A DNA stretch of 64,000 nucleotides from an uncultured Alphaproteobacteria bacterium. GTDB taxonomy: Bacteria; Pseudomonadota; Alphaproteobacteria; Methylaequorales; Methylaequoraceae. Location: assembly GCA_902526175.1 (NCBI GenBank), contig CABZJY010000001.1, positions 1 to 64,000 on the forward strand, read 5' to 3'. A program made the position numbers and the translations under genes. Under the pieces are notes generated by a model. The model saw only the letters and a list, made by a program, of their open reading frames with translations, was not told the DNA's origin and searched no databases. Position 1 is the first letter of the stretch. The number at the start of each line of letters is the position of its first letter. Below are positions 11,108 through 21,307 of this stretch, piece after piece.

Positions 11108-11924
11108 GTTTCTCCCCAGACAATAGAGTAAATTTTTTTCCTTTTGCTCTTCCTATTAGAGTTAAATTTGCTTTTCTCGCTAGTTCAACACCCCAAACTG
11201 TAAACCCAGATCTTGAAATGACTATTGGAATCTCCATAATCACTGATTTAATAACCATTTCACTAGTTAATCTTCCCGTTGTGTAAAAGATTTTGTTATA
11301 AGAATTAATTTTATTTAAAAACATATACCCAGCAATTTTGTCTATTGCATTATGTCTACCAACATCTTCCATGTAAATTAAAGGTGTATTTTTTTCACAC
11401 AAAACACACCCATGTATTGCTCCGGCTTTCAAGTAAATACTTGGAGTTAGAGTAATCGATTTTGAGAGTTCATAAATCCACTCTATCTTAAGTTTTTGAT
11501 CATCTTTAAATTTTTTTTTTTCAAATATTTCCATTATGTCTCCAAAAACAGTGCCTTGAGCACAACCAGAAGTAATTGTTTTTTTTTTGAGTTTTTTTTC
11601 AAAATTAGATTTTTTTTTTGTTCTTACTACAACTACATTAATCTCGTCTTCATATTCAATTGAAGTAATTTCATCATCTCTTGAAATCATATTTTGATTC
11701 AGTAAATAACCAACTGCTAAAAATTCTGGATAATCATTAATTGTCATCATTGTAACTATTTCTTGAGAATTTAAAAATAAGGTCAAAGGCTGTTCCTCTA
11801 CAACATCAAGACTAATCTTTTTCATTTCTTGATCATATCCGCAAATTTTTCTGGTAAGTTTTGGATTATTAATATTTGGTTTTAAAATCATTTTTTTTTG
11901 TTTTAATATAATTAAATTACTCAA
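11091..11924 (-). CDS. fdhD: Formate dehydrogenase accessory sulfurtransferase FdhD
   Basis: TSGCAQGTVFGD, GAIHGCVLCE.. VGRHNAIDKIAGYMFL, TGRLTSEMVIKSVIMEIPIVISRS. Start may be 11891. Confidence 0.92.
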   Translation of the reverse strand: MSNLIILKQKKMILKPNINNPKLTRKICGYDQEMKKISLDVVEEQPLTLFLNSQEIVTMMTINDYPEFLAVGYLLNQNMISRDDEITSIEYEDEINVVVVRTKKKSNFEKKLKKKTITSGCAQGTVFGDIMEIFEKKKFKDDQKLKIEWIYELSKSITLTPSIYLKAGAIHGCVLCEKNTPLIYMEDVGRHNAIDKIAGYMFLNKINSYNKIFYTTGRLTSEMVIKSVIMEIPIVISRSGFTVWGVELARKANLTLIGRAKGKKFTLLSGEKRVENK

Positions 11925-11972
11925 CTTATATATTTATCACATATATATAGTAATATAAATTGAAGAAATATT

Positions 11973-12953
11973 ATGCTTGATTCGTTTAAAAGAAAAATAG
12001 ATTACCTTAGATTTTCTGTTACAGATAGATGTGACTTAAGATGTAGATATTGTATGCCACAAAAAATGAAATTTACGCAGAAAGAAGATTCCCTTTCAGT
12101 TAAAGAAATGAAAATAATATCTAAAATTTTTTTTGATTTGGGTTTCAAAAAAATAAGAATTACTGGTGGAGAACCATTAATTAGGAGGGACATATTAGAC
12201 TTTTTAAGTTTTTTAAATTCAAAACTTAAGTCAAAATTAATTTCTGAAATAAGTCTTACAACCAATGGCACAATGCTTAGTAAATACGCAAAACAAATCC
12301 ATCAAAATGGTATTAAAAGAATAAATGTTTCACTAGATAGTTTGATTCCAGAAAAATATTTCTTCATAACCAATGGAGGTAATCTTAAAAAAGTTTTAGA
12401 TGGGATCTTTGATGTCAAAAACACTGGTATTAAAGTAAAAATTAATACTGTTTTATTAAAAGATTTTAATGAAGATGAATTAATTCAATTTGTTGAATGG
12501 TGTTCAAAAAATAAATTTGATATTTCCTTTATTGAAGTTATGCCAATTGGGGAATTTGGTGTGAAAAGAAAAGATCAATTCGTTTCAATTGATAAGGCAA
12601 AAAATATTTTAGAAAAAAAATACGATTTGAACAAAATTGATTACAAAACAAATGGACCATCAACATATTACTTGAATAATAAATTAGATTGTAGAATTGG
12701 ATTTATTAGTCCAATTAGCAATAATTTTTGTGAGTCTTGTAATAGAGTAAGAGTTACCAGTAATGGTATACTGTATGGTTGCTTAGGACATGAAAATTCT
12801 ATAGACCTTAAGAAACTAATTTTAAGCGGGGATCTAGAATTATTAAAAAAAAAAATTAAACATACTATTTACAATAAACCAAAAAAACATTTTTTTAATA
12901 TTTCAAAAATAGATTCAGATTTGGGAAGATACATGAATTTAACTGGTGGGTAA
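11973..12953 (+). CDS. moaA: GTP 3',8-cyclase MoaA
   Basis: Radical SAM CDLRCRYCMP, ITGGEPLIRRDI, ISNNFCESCNRVRVTSNGILYGCLG. Confidence 0.95.
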   Translation: MLDSFKRKIDYLRFSVTDRCDLRCRYCMPQKMKFTQKEDSLSVKEMKIISKIFFDLGFKKIRITGGEPLIRRDILDFLSFLNSKLKSKLISEISLTTNGTMLSKYAKQIHQNGIKRINVSLDSLIPEKYFFITNGGNLKKVLDGIFDVKNTGIKVKINTVLLKDFNEDELIQFVEWCSKNKFDISFIEVMPIGEFGVKRKDQFVSIDKAKNILEKKYDLNKIDYKTNGPSTYYLNNKLDCRIGFISPISNNFCESCNRVRVTSNGILYGCLGHENSIDLKKLILSGDLELLKKKIKHTIYNKPKKHFFNISKIDSDLGRYMNLTGG

Positions 12954-12957
12954 TTAA

Positions 12958-13728
12958 ATGACTTCGTTGAATAAAATTGGTTTTGTTTCGTCACAAAATC
13001 CAATTGCTAAAAAATCACTATCCATATTAAGAAAAAAATATAAATTTTCTGATCCTTCAAGAGCGGATGTAATCGTAGTCTTAGGTGGAGATGGAACAGT
13101 TCTAAATTATCTTCATAAATATTTAAAAAAAAAAATTCCAATTTATGGTATGAACAGAGGGCATATTGGTTTTCTTATGAATGAATATTCTGAAAAAAAA
13201 CTTATAGAAAGATTAAATTCGTCTATTCCAACAAAGTTATACCCACTCAAAATTAGGTGCTTTAATAAAGATGGAAAAATAAGGGAGAGTATTGCATTTA
13301 ACGATGTCTCAATGATAAGAGATTCAAGACAAATTGCAAAAATCTCAGTTAGTATAAATAATCAGACTAAAATAGATCAACTTCTTTGTGATGGTTGTTT
13401 AATTAGTACACCTGCAGGAAGTTCCGCTTACAACTTGTCGTTAAGGGGACCAGTTATACCAATTGATGCACAATTATTGGCTATCACACCAATTAGTCCA
13501 TACAGGCCAAGAAGATGGAGAGGAGCATTAGTACCTAATAAAGTTAAAATTTCACTAACTGCAGAAGAAACAGATAAAAGGCCTGTTAGAGCCGAAGCAG
13601 ATTTTTTTGAGCTAAAAAAAATTACAAAACTTGAAGTTGAATTAGATAAATCAAAATATATAAATCTTCTGTTTGATCCTGGGCATGACCTTGAAGATAG
13701 AATTATAAACGAACAATTTATTTTTTAA
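12958..13728 (+). CDS. nadK: NAD kinase
   Basis: VVLGGDGTVLNYLH, YGMNRGHIGFLMNE, GCLISTPAGSSAYNLSLRGPVI. Confidence 0.94.
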   Translation: MTSLNKIGFVSSQNPIAKKSLSILRKKYKFSDPSRADVIVVLGGDGTVLNYLHKYLKKKIPIYGMNRGHIGFLMNEYSEKKLIERLNSSIPTKLYPLKIRCFNKDGKIRESIAFNDVSMIRDSRQIAKISVSINNQTKIDQLLCDGCLISTPAGSSAYNLSLRGPVIPIDAQLLAITPISPYRPRRWRGALVPNKVKISLTAEETDKRPVRAEADFFELKKITKLEVELDKSKYINLLFDPGHDLEDRIINEQFIF

Positions 13729-13740
13729 ATTTTAACCGTT

Positions 13741-14880
13741 ATGAATAAGGAAAAGATATTAAAAGACCTTATCGAATTTAAAACAGTAAGCGAAACTGAA
13801 AATAATTCATTAGTAAATTATATTGTGAAATATTTAAATGATTTTGGTATTGAATCTTCTGTATTATATGGAACGGACAATCAATCAAATCTTTATGCTA
13901 GAGTTGGTCCTGACCGTGATGGTGGAATACTATTTTCTGGTCATACAGATGTGGTACCTGTTGAAGGCCAAAATTGGTCTTTTAACCCATTTACAGCAAC
14001 AGAATCTAATGGAAAAATTTACGGTAGAGGATCAGCTGATATGAAAGGATTTTTGGCTGTTGTCTTATCTTTGATTCCTGAAATGAAAAAGAAAACTTTA
14101 AAGAAACCTATTCACATTTTTTTTTCATATGATGAAGAGATAGGTTGTGTTGGAATCAGAAAAGCAATCCCATTTATTCAAAAAATGAAAAAAAAACCAA
14201 AATACTGTATTGTTGGTGAACCAACTAACATGCAACTTGTTACCAAACATAAAGGAAAAAAAAATTTTGTGGTAATTTTTAAGGGTATTGAATCACATTC
14301 TTCTTTACCAAATGACGGAGTAAATTCAATTGAATATGCTGCTAATTTCATAAATTTTCTACAAAGATTCCAGGAGAATCTTAAAAAGAAAGGTTATTTA
14401 GATAAAAACTTTGATCCACCATATTCAACAATTAATGTCGGAAAAATTGGTGGAGGAATAGCATTAAATATAGTGCCCAAATCCTGTCAGCTTGAATTTG
14501 AAATAAGAAATTTACCTAATTTAAATCTAAATTCTTTTATAAAAAACCTAAGAAATTATCTCAAGGAACTTGAAAAGAAAATGAAAATAAGTAACAAAAA
14601 AGCGAAGATACTTTTTAAGGCCGAAGATAGTTTTCCTGGGTTAGATACAAAAGATAATAGATCAATAGTCAACATAGGACTAAATTCATTAAGAAGTAAT
14701 AAAACTAGCACAGTAAGTTTTGGTACTGAGGCTGGTGTTTTCAATAATTTAGGAATCGAGACTATAGTATGTGGCCCAGGGAATATTAAACAAGCTCATA
14801 AACCTGACGAATTTGTAAAAAAAACTCAACTTCAAAAGTGCGAACTATTTCTCAAAAGAATTATCAAATTTATAAACTAA
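13741..14880 (+). CDS. argE: Acetylornithine deacetylase (M20 family)
   Basis: LFSGHTDVVPVEGQNWSFNPF, YGRGSADMKGFLAVVL, VGEPTNMQLVTKHKGKKNF. Confidence 0.88.
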   Translation: MNKEKILKDLIEFKTVSETENNSLVNYIVKYLNDFGIESSVLYGTDNQSNLYARVGPDRDGGILFSGHTDVVPVEGQNWSFNPFTATESNGKIYGRGSADMKGFLAVVLSLIPEMKKKTLKKPIHIFFSYDEEIGCVGIRKAIPFIQKMKKKPKYCIVGEPTNMQLVTKHKGKKNFVVIFKGIESHSSLPNDGVNSIEYAANFINFLQRFQENLKKKGYLDKNFDPPYSTINVGKIGGGIALNIVPKSCQLEFEIRNLPNLNLNSFIKNLRNYLKELEKKMKISNKKAKILFKAEDSFPGLDTKDNRSIVNIGLNSLRSNKTSTVSFGTEAGVFNNLGIETIVCGPGNIKQAHKPDEFVKKTQLQKCELFLKRIIKFIN

Positions 14881-14884
14881 AAAA

Positions 14885-15937
14885 ATGAATTTAAAAAGTG
14901 TAGATTATGAATTACCAAAAGAATTAATTGCAAAAAAACCAGCCTCACCAAGAGATAGTTCCTCATTAGTTGAGGTTAAAGAACGTTTTGAAATATATAA
15001 ATTTACATATCTTATTAATTTACTTAAAAAAGGTGACTGTCTTGTAATAAATAATACGAAAGTTGTTCCAGCAGAACTATCTGGAATATGTAAAGGAAAA
15101 AAAATTTCTTTAACACTTAATAACCTAGTAAGTAAAAATCCGACAGTAAAATGGACAGCATTTTGCAAACCAATAAAAAAAATAGAAAAGAATGTAATAA
15201 TTGATTTCTCTAAAAATTTTGATGCAAAAATAGAGGAAATTAAAAGAGATCATAATTTACCATATCTAATAATTAATTTTAATTGTAATTATGAAGACTT
15301 TTTAAAAAAAATTAAAAGATTTGGTAAAATTGCACTTCCTCCATACATCACCAAAATTAGAAATTTTGAAGTTTCTGATAATAAAAATTATCAAACAATT
15401 TTCTCAAAAATTTTTGGTGCAGTAGCTTCCCCTACTGCAAGCTTACATTTTAGCAAACCATTAAGAAATAAATTAATTAAGAAGGGTGTAAAAATAGTTT
15501 TTGTTACTTTGCATGTGAATGGAGGTACTTTTTTACCAATAAATACAGAAAATTTTAATGATCACAAAATGCATATTGAATATGGAGAAATCTCAAAAAA
15601 AACATCAAATCTTATTAACAAATTAAGATCTAATGGAGGAAAAATTATTGCTGTTGGCACAACAGTTTTAAGAATTCTTGAAAGTTCAAAGGACAAAAAT
15701 GGGAAAGTTTTACCTTTTAAGGGTAATACTAATATTTTTATAAAACCAGGATGGAAAATTAATACTATAGATGCATTAATAACAAATTTTCATACTCCTC
15801 GTTCTACTTTGTTGCTTATTTTACATGCTTTGATCGGTGAATCAATAACTAGAAAACTTTATGAATTTGCAATCAAAAAAAAATTAAGATTTTTATCATA
15901 TGGTGATGCATGCCTAATTTGGATAAAAAATGGATAA
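14885..15937 (+). CDS. queA: S-adenosylmethionine:tRNA ribosyltransferase-isomerase
   Basis: YELPKELIAKKPASPRDSS, VASPTASLHFS, VGTTVLRILESS, TNFHTPRSTLLLILHALIG. Confidence 0.95.
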   Translation: MNLKSVDYELPKELIAKKPASPRDSSSLVEVKERFEIYKFTYLINLLKKGDCLVINNTKVVPAELSGICKGKKISLTLNNLVSKNPTVKWTAFCKPIKKIEKNVIIDFSKNFDAKIEEIKRDHNLPYLIINFNCNYEDFLKKIKRFGKIALPPYITKIRNFEVSDNKNYQTIFSKIFGAVASPTASLHFSKPLRNKLIKKGVKIVFVTLHVNGGTFLPINTENFNDHKMHIEYGEISKKTSNLINKLRSNGGKIIAVGTTVLRILESSKDKNGKVLPFKGNTNIFIKPGWKINTIDALITNFHTPRSTLLLILHALIGESITRKLYEFAIKKKLRFLSYGDACLIWIKNG

Positions 15938-17054
15938 TCTAGTATTTAGAACAATTAAACAATACAAAAAAGCTAGACATGGTATTATTCAAACAGCACA
16001 TGGAAAAATTGAAACACCAGTTTTTATGCCTGTTGGGACTACAGGAAGTGTAAAAGCAATCTTTCCAAAAGATTTAGAAAAATTAAACGTTGAGATAATT
16101 CTCGGAAATACGTATCACTTAATGTTAAGACCAGGAGAAAAATTGATATCTAAAATGGGAGGGCTGCAAAAATTTATGTCATGGGATAAACCTATTTTGA
16201 CTGACTCAGGAGGATTTCAAATTTGGTCATTATCAAAGATCAGGGAAGTTGATAAAAACGGAGTCACATTTCGATCCCATATAGATGGTAAGGAATACAG
16301 ATTAACTCCAAAAAGATCAATAAATATTCAAAGAATGCTAAATTCAAATATTTCAATGGCACTAGACGAGTGTACTGCTCACCCTTCAACATATAATGAT
16401 ACTCTCGAATCTGTAAATTTAACCAAAAATTGGGCAAAAAAAAGTATAGAGTCTTATAAACCTAGGCCTGGTTTTGGAATCTTTGCAATAGTTCAAGGTG
16501 GAATGTATAAAGATCTTAGAGATTTATCAATAAATCAGCTAAAAGAATATAACTTTGATGGATATGCTTTAGGAGGGTTATCTGTAGGTGAAACACACAA
16601 TGAAATGAAGGAAGTTATAAAGCATTCAGCATTAAAACTTCCTACAAATAAACCAAGATATTTAATGGGTGTTGGTAGACCAGTAGATATTTTAATGGCT
16701 GTAACATATGGAGTTGATATGTTTGATTGCGTATTACCTACAAGATTTGGTAGAAACGGAAGAGCATTTACAACTAATGAGGGTGAAATTAATTTGAAGA
16801 ATTCATGTTACTCAAAAGATGCTTCATCACTTGATCCTGATTTAGATTGCTTTGTTTCTAAAGAATTTTCAAAATCTTATATTCATCATCTTACAAAATC
16901 TAACGAAATACTTTCTTCAATGATTTTAAGTTTACACAATATTGCTTTTTATCAAAAGATGATGTTTGATATTAGAGAATCAATTAAATCAGATAATTTT
17001 GAAAAGGTTAAAAAAAATTATTTAAAAATTCATGGTAAATATGAGAAAACTTAA
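15930..17054 (+). CDS. tgt: Queuine/preQ1 tRNA-guanine transglycosylase
   Basis: FMPVGTTGSVKAI, LGNTYHLMLRPG, LTDSGGFQIWSL, FAIVQGGMYKDLR, GGLSVGE, MGVGRPVDIL. Confidence 0.96.
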   Translation: MDNLVFRTIKQYKKARHGIIQTAHGKIETPVFMPVGTTGSVKAIFPKDLEKLNVEIILGNTYHLMLRPGEKLISKMGGLQKFMSWDKPILTDSGGFQIWSLSKIREVDKNGVTFRSHIDGKEYRLTPKRSINIQRMLNSNISMALDECTAHPSTYNDTLESVNLTKNWAKKSIESYKPRPGFGIFAIVQGGMYKDLRDLSINQLKEYNFDGYALGGLSVGETHNEMKEVIKHSALKLPTNKPRYLMGVGRPVDILMAVTYGVDMFDCVLPTRFGRNGRAFTTNEGEINLKNSCYSKDASSLDPDLDCFVSKEFSKSYIHHLTKSNEILSSMILSLHNIAFYQKMMFDIRESIKSDNFEKVKKNYLKIHGKYEKT

Positions 17055-17487
17055 GAATTTAGGAAAAAAATCAAAGATACCTCTTGACCCAACAAAAGTG
17101 ACTTTAGAGTATGTTGAGAATCCTCATAAAAACCTTAATTATGTTGTAAGACTTTCATCACCAGAATTTACCAGTATTTGTCCTATTACCGCTCAGCCAG
17201 ACTTTGGACATATAATAGTAGATTATATTCCAGATAAATTTATAGTTGAAAGTAAATCATTTAAATTATTTTTATTCTCATTCAGAAATCATGGTGCATT
17301 TCACGAAGATTGCACATTAATGATAGCAAAAAAAATTGTTGAAACAATAAAACCAAAGTGGCTAAGAATATCAGGTTGTTGGAATCCAAGAGGAGGAATT
17401 CCTATAGACATATTCTTTCAAACAAAAGAAAAACCAAAAGGAATATGGATTGAAAAACATAATATTAAAACCTTTAGAGGCAGGTAA
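17041..17487 (+). CDS. queF: NADPH-dependent 7-cyano-7-deazaguanine reductase (short QueF type)
   Basis: SPEFTSICPITAQPDFGHIIVDYIP, SFRNHGAFHEDC; internal ATG chosen, upstream alternative 17032. Confidence 0.93.
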   Translation: MRKLKNLGKKSKIPLDPTKVTLEYVENPHKNLNYVVRLSSPEFTSICPITAQPDFGHIIVDYIPDKFIVESKSFKLFLFSFRNHGAFHEDCTLMIAKKIVETIKPKWLRISGCWNPRGGIPIDIFFQTKEKPKGIWIEKHNIKTFRGR

Positions 17488-17488
17488 G

Positions 17489-17842
17489 TTAACCTGAATA
17501 AATACATCCACCAATTCTTGGCCTATTAATTTCAATTTTTTGTATATTAGGCAAATCTGGTTTAAGTTTATTCCAAAACCATATTGCAATATTCTCACTT
17601 GTTGGAATGCCCAAACCCTCAATATCATTTAATAATTTATGATCGATAATGTTAATTATTGAATTAACAATTTTGTCAATTTTATCAAAATCTGTAATCC
17701 AGCCTTGATTTTCTTTAATTTTTCCTTCTAGATGAATAACCATTTCATAACTATGTCCATGTATTTCTCTGTAGGGGTGGCCCTTCGGAAAATTAGGCAT
17801 ATAATGAGCTCCATCAAAGAAATATTTTTTATACAAAATCAT
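17489..17842 (-). CDS. queD: 6-carboxytetrahydropterin synthase
   Basis: FDGAHYMPNFPKGHPYREIHGHSYEMVIHLEG, DFDKIDKIV, IDHKLLND, PTSENIAIWFW. Confidence 0.93.
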   Translation of the reverse strand: MILYKKYFFDGAHYMPNFPKGHPYREIHGHSYEMVIHLEGKIKENQGWITDFDKIDKIVNSIINIIDHKLLNDIEGLGIPTSENIAIWFWNKLKPDLPNIQKIEINRPRIGGCIYSG

Positions 17843-17843
17843 T

Positions 17844-18479
17844 TTATCTAATATTCAATGTTTTATGAATTTGAAAACTTGGAAACCATGGTTTATGAGA
17901 TTTACAATAATTAATTGTGTTCCATGTATTTACTTGTTTTTTTGAACCATCCATTGGTTGCAAGAAAAAATATCTAAATTTCATTTTTTTTATAATATCA
18001 AGATTTAAATTGTGTTGAGGAAATATAACTTTTACTTCGTCTCCTTCCCTTTGTTGCCAACTCATCATATTTTTTGGACTTACACAAACCCAATCAAACG
18101 GTATGTTTGATGTTTGGAATGTACCATTTGTTTCTAATGCTACAAAAAATCCTATCTTTTTTAAAGATTCTACAAGATAATGTGTTACTTGGAGCATGGG
18201 TTCACCCCCAGTTAAAATGACATATTTTTTGTTATTCGAAAAAGTTTTATTCCAAACTAAATTAATTTTTTCTACGAGACTTTTTTCATCAAATGTACCA
18301 CCATTAATTCCATCTGTTCCAATAAAATCAGTATCACAAAAACTACATTGCGAGTTTAATCTATCTTTATTCTTGCCATTCCATAAATTACAACCAGTAA
18401 ATCTAACAAACACAGCATTTTTTCCAGTGTAAAAACCTTCACCTTGAATAGATTTAAATATTTCTTTTACATACAACAT
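17844..18479 (-). CDS. queE: 7-carboxy-7-deazaguanine synthase
   Basis: MLYVKEIFKSIQGEGFYTGKNAVFVRFTGCNLWNGK..CSFCDTDF, TGGEPMLQ; start set to internal Met, track ORF extends to 18551. Confidence 0.93.
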   Translation of the reverse strand: MLYVKEIFKSIQGEGFYTGKNAVFVRFTGCNLWNGKNKDRLNSQCSFCDTDFIGTDGINGGTFDEKSLVEKINLVWNKTFSNNKKYVILTGGEPMLQVTHYLVESLKKIGFFVALETNGTFQTSNIPFDWVCVSPKNMMSWQQREGDEVKVIFPQHNLNLDIIKKMKFRYFFLQPMDGSKKQVNTWNTINYCKSHKPWFPSFQIHKTLNIR

Positions 18480-18484
18480 CAAAT

Positions 18485-19165
18485 TTATTTCATATAAGTT
18501 AAAGGGTCTTTTATATTTGCTTCTGAGAATCCTTTTGTTCTTATTAAACAAGCATCACATTCACCACAAGATTTTTTTTCTGTCGGATTATAACAACTTA
18601 ATGTTTTTTTAAAATTAACATTATTTTTTTTTCCCAAGAGAATAATATCTTTTTTAGAAATATTTATTAGGGGTGTATAGATTTTAATTTTATTTCCTTC
18701 AATTCCTTTTTTCGTTGCTAAATTTGATGTTTTCTCAAAAGATTTTATAAAATCTGGTCGACAGTCTGGATAACCTGAATAATCTATTGCATTTACACCA
18801 ATGAAAATTGAACTAGATTTCAAATACTCTGCGAAACCAATTGCATAAGACAAGAAAATAAGATTTCTACCTGGAACATATGTTTTTGGAATAGAATCTG
18901 GAATATTATTAAAGTTTTTATTTCTAGGTACAGGAATATTGTCAGTAAGTGCAGAACCCCCAAAAAAGTCAATCTTAATTATTTTATGAGATTTAGCATT
19001 TTGATTTTTAGCTTGAAATTTTGCAAAAGATATCTCAGTAGCATGTCTTTGTTTATAATTAAAAGAAATACAGTGTGCCTCAAAGCCTTTTTTTAATGCA
19101 ATTGATAGAGTAACTGAAGAATCTAAACCTCCACTTAATAATACTACAGCTTTTTTTTTTTTCAT
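18485..19165 (-). CDS. queC: 7-cyano-7-deazaguanine synthase
   Basis: AVVLLSGGLDSSVTLSIA, SFNYKQRHATEI, YVPGRNLIFLSYA, CGECDACLIRTKGF. Confidence 0.95.
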   Translation of the reverse strand: MKKKKAVVLLSGGLDSSVTLSIALKKGFEAHCISFNYKQRHATEISFAKFQAKNQNAKSHKIIKIDFFGGSALTDNIPVPRNKNFNNIPDSIPKTYVPGRNLIFLSYAIGFAEYLKSSSIFIGVNAIDYSGYPDCRPDFIKSFEKTSNLATKKGIEGNKIKIYTPLINISKKDIILLGKKNNVNFKKTLSCYNPTEKKSCGECDACLIRTKGFSEANIKDPLTYMK

Positions 19166-19210
19166 AATTTATTTAGTTTAATTTGATAATAAATATATTA
19201 ATATTTTTTA

Positions 19211-20323
19211 ATGAATTCAAAGAAATATACAATTTCAAAAAAAGCAAAAGAGCTTGGTTTCCAACTAATAGGTTATACAAATCCTATAATAAAACAAAGT
19301 GATAAAAAGAGGTATAAGGTTTTTTTGAACAAGAATTTTCATGGTGAAATGAACTGGCTTAATAAACAATATGAACTTAAAAGTAAACCTAAAAAACTTT
19401 GGAAAGACGTAAAAACTATTCTTATTTTAGGTATAAATTATGCTCCAAAAGAAAACCCAAAAATATTAGATTATGAAAAAAACAAGGCCAACATCAGTGT
19501 TTATGCTAGAAACAAAGATTATCACACAGTAATAAAAAAAAAATTAATTATTTTACAAAAATATTTAGATGAAAAATTCTCTATAAAATCAAAATGCTTT
19601 GTTGACTCGTCTCCAGTATTTGAAAAAGCATTAGCGCAATATGCTGGTTTGGGTTGGATTGGAAAACATACTAATCTAGTATCAAAAAAAATAGGGTCAT
19701 GGTTTTTTCTATCAGAATTATTTTTATCTGAAAAAATTGATGCAGATAACCCTGAGATTAATAATTGTGGTAACTGCACAAGTTGTATAGAATCTTGTCC
19801 TACCCAAGCGTTTGATTCTGAATACAATTTAGATGCAAGAAAGTGTATTTCATATTTAACAATAGAGCATAAGGGTGTATTTCCAATGAGCCTAAGAAAA
19901 AAGATTGGTAATAAAATTTATGGTTGTGATGATTGCCTATCCGTTTGTCCGTGGAATAAGTTTTCTGAGATAACATCAGAAAAAGAATTTTTTGCTAAAA
20001 AAACATTAATAAATCCAGAATTAAAAAAATTTCTAGTTTTAAAAGAATGTAATTTTAACTTTTTTTTTCAAAAATCTCCAATCAAAAGAATAGGTTGGGT
20101 TCGATTTATGCGGAACGTAATTATTGCTACCGGAAATAGCCAAAATAAAGATCTTGTAGCGTATTTAATTAAATTTTTGGATAGTGAATACCCTATTTTA
20201 AGAGGAGCCTGCATTTGGTCTTTAAAACAGCTGATTGCAATAAAAGATTTTAACTACCTTAAAAAAAAATTTGTTTCAAAAGAAAGAAATTCGTATGTCA
20301 AATTTGAATGGGAACACAATTAG
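19211..20323 (+). CDS. queG: Epoxyqueuosine reductase
   Basis: YARNKDYHTVIKKKL, CFVDSSPVFEKALAQYAGLGWIGKHTNLV, 4Fe-4S CGNCTSCIESCPTQAF and CDDCLSVCPWNKF. Confidence 0.94.
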   Translation: MNSKKYTISKKAKELGFQLIGYTNPIIKQSDKKRYKVFLNKNFHGEMNWLNKQYELKSKPKKLWKDVKTILILGINYAPKENPKILDYEKNKANISVYARNKDYHTVIKKKLIILQKYLDEKFSIKSKCFVDSSPVFEKALAQYAGLGWIGKHTNLVSKKIGSWFFLSELFLSEKIDADNPEINNCGNCTSCIESCPTQAFDSEYNLDARKCISYLTIEHKGVFPMSLRKKIGNKIYGCDDCLSVCPWNKFSEITSEKEFFAKKTLINPELKKFLVLKECNFNFFFQKSPIKRIGWVRFMRNVIIATGNSQNKDLVAYLIKFLDSEYPILRGACIWSLKQLIAIKDFNYLKKKFVSKERNSYVKFEWEHN

Positions 20324-21270
20324 CATTCTTTAATTTCTTCAATTGATTCAACTAAATTTTCGATTATACCATTATCGGAAGAGGAATGGCCTGCAGTATT
20401 AAGTATTTTTATTTTTGATTTATTCCATTTATCAGAAATTGCAAATGCACTTTTTGGTGGGCAAATTAAATCATATCTACCTTGGACAATTATTCCAGGA
20501 ATATTACTTATTTTTGACATATTTTTTAAGATTTGATTATCCTCTATAAAAAAATTATTTTTTATATAATGAGTCTCCATAAATGGTGAGTTTGGTTTAC
20601 CTTTTCTCCTCATAATATCTTTTTTAGAATCAAAAAAATATTGTTGAGGATCGAGTTGTGATAGAATTCTCTCATAATCATGCCAAATCCATGAATGTAA
20701 CGTAGATCCTTCATCATGAATTTTTTTTATATATGAATTTATAACATCTTTTTTCTCTTTATTATCAAGATAACCCTCAAAAGATTTATAAAGATCCGGT
20801 GCAAAATATTTAGGGCCTTCTACAAATGCCCAGTCAATTTCTTCTTTTGTTCCTAAGAAAACTGATCTTAATACAATACCCCGAGTATTCTCGGGATATG
20901 TTTGAGCATAAAGAAGGGCTAATGTAGCCCCCCATGATCCACCTACTAGAAATAATTTGTCTATATTAAGAAATTTTCTAATCTTTTCTACATCTTCAAT
21001 TAGCGAATCAGTATCATTATTTTTAAGTGATCTGAATGGAGTACTCTTTCCAGTACCTCTTTGATCATATATAATAGATCTGAAAAGAGATGGATTAAAC
21101 AAACTATGATGCTCACTTCTGCACTGGCCACCAGGTCCGCCATGAAAAAAAATAATTGGGATACCGGACGGGTTTCCACTTACCTCAACATAAAGAGTGT
21201 TGGATTTATCAACATCAAGCTGATACATCTGGGGTAGATTTTTATGAATGTATAGACTATGATTCTTCAT
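20320..21270 (-). CDS. pip: Prolyl iminopeptidase (alpha/beta hydrolase)
   Basis: IFFHGGPGGQCRSEHHSLFNPS, IYDQRGTGKSTPF, LVGGSWGATLALLYAQTYPE, QGRYDLICPP. Confidence 0.92.
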   Translation of the reverse strand: MKNHSLYIHKNLPQMYQLDVDKSNTLYVEVSGNPSGIPIIFFHGGPGGQCRSEHHSLFNPSLFRSIIYDQRGTGKSTPFRSLKNNDTDSLIEDVEKIRKFLNIDKLFLVGGSWGATLALLYAQTYPENTRGIVLRSVFLGTKEEIDWAFVEGPKYFAPDLYKSFEGYLDNKEKKDVINSYIKKIHDEGSTLHSWIWHDYERILSQLDPQQYFFDSKKDIMRRKGKPNSPFMETHYIKNNFFIEDNQILKNMSKISNIPGIIVQGRYDLICPPKSAFAISDKWNKSKIKILNTAGHSSSDNGIIENLVESIEEIKEC

Positions 21271-21307
21271 AATATTACTTAAAAAAAGTTTATTTATATA
21301 TCAGTTT

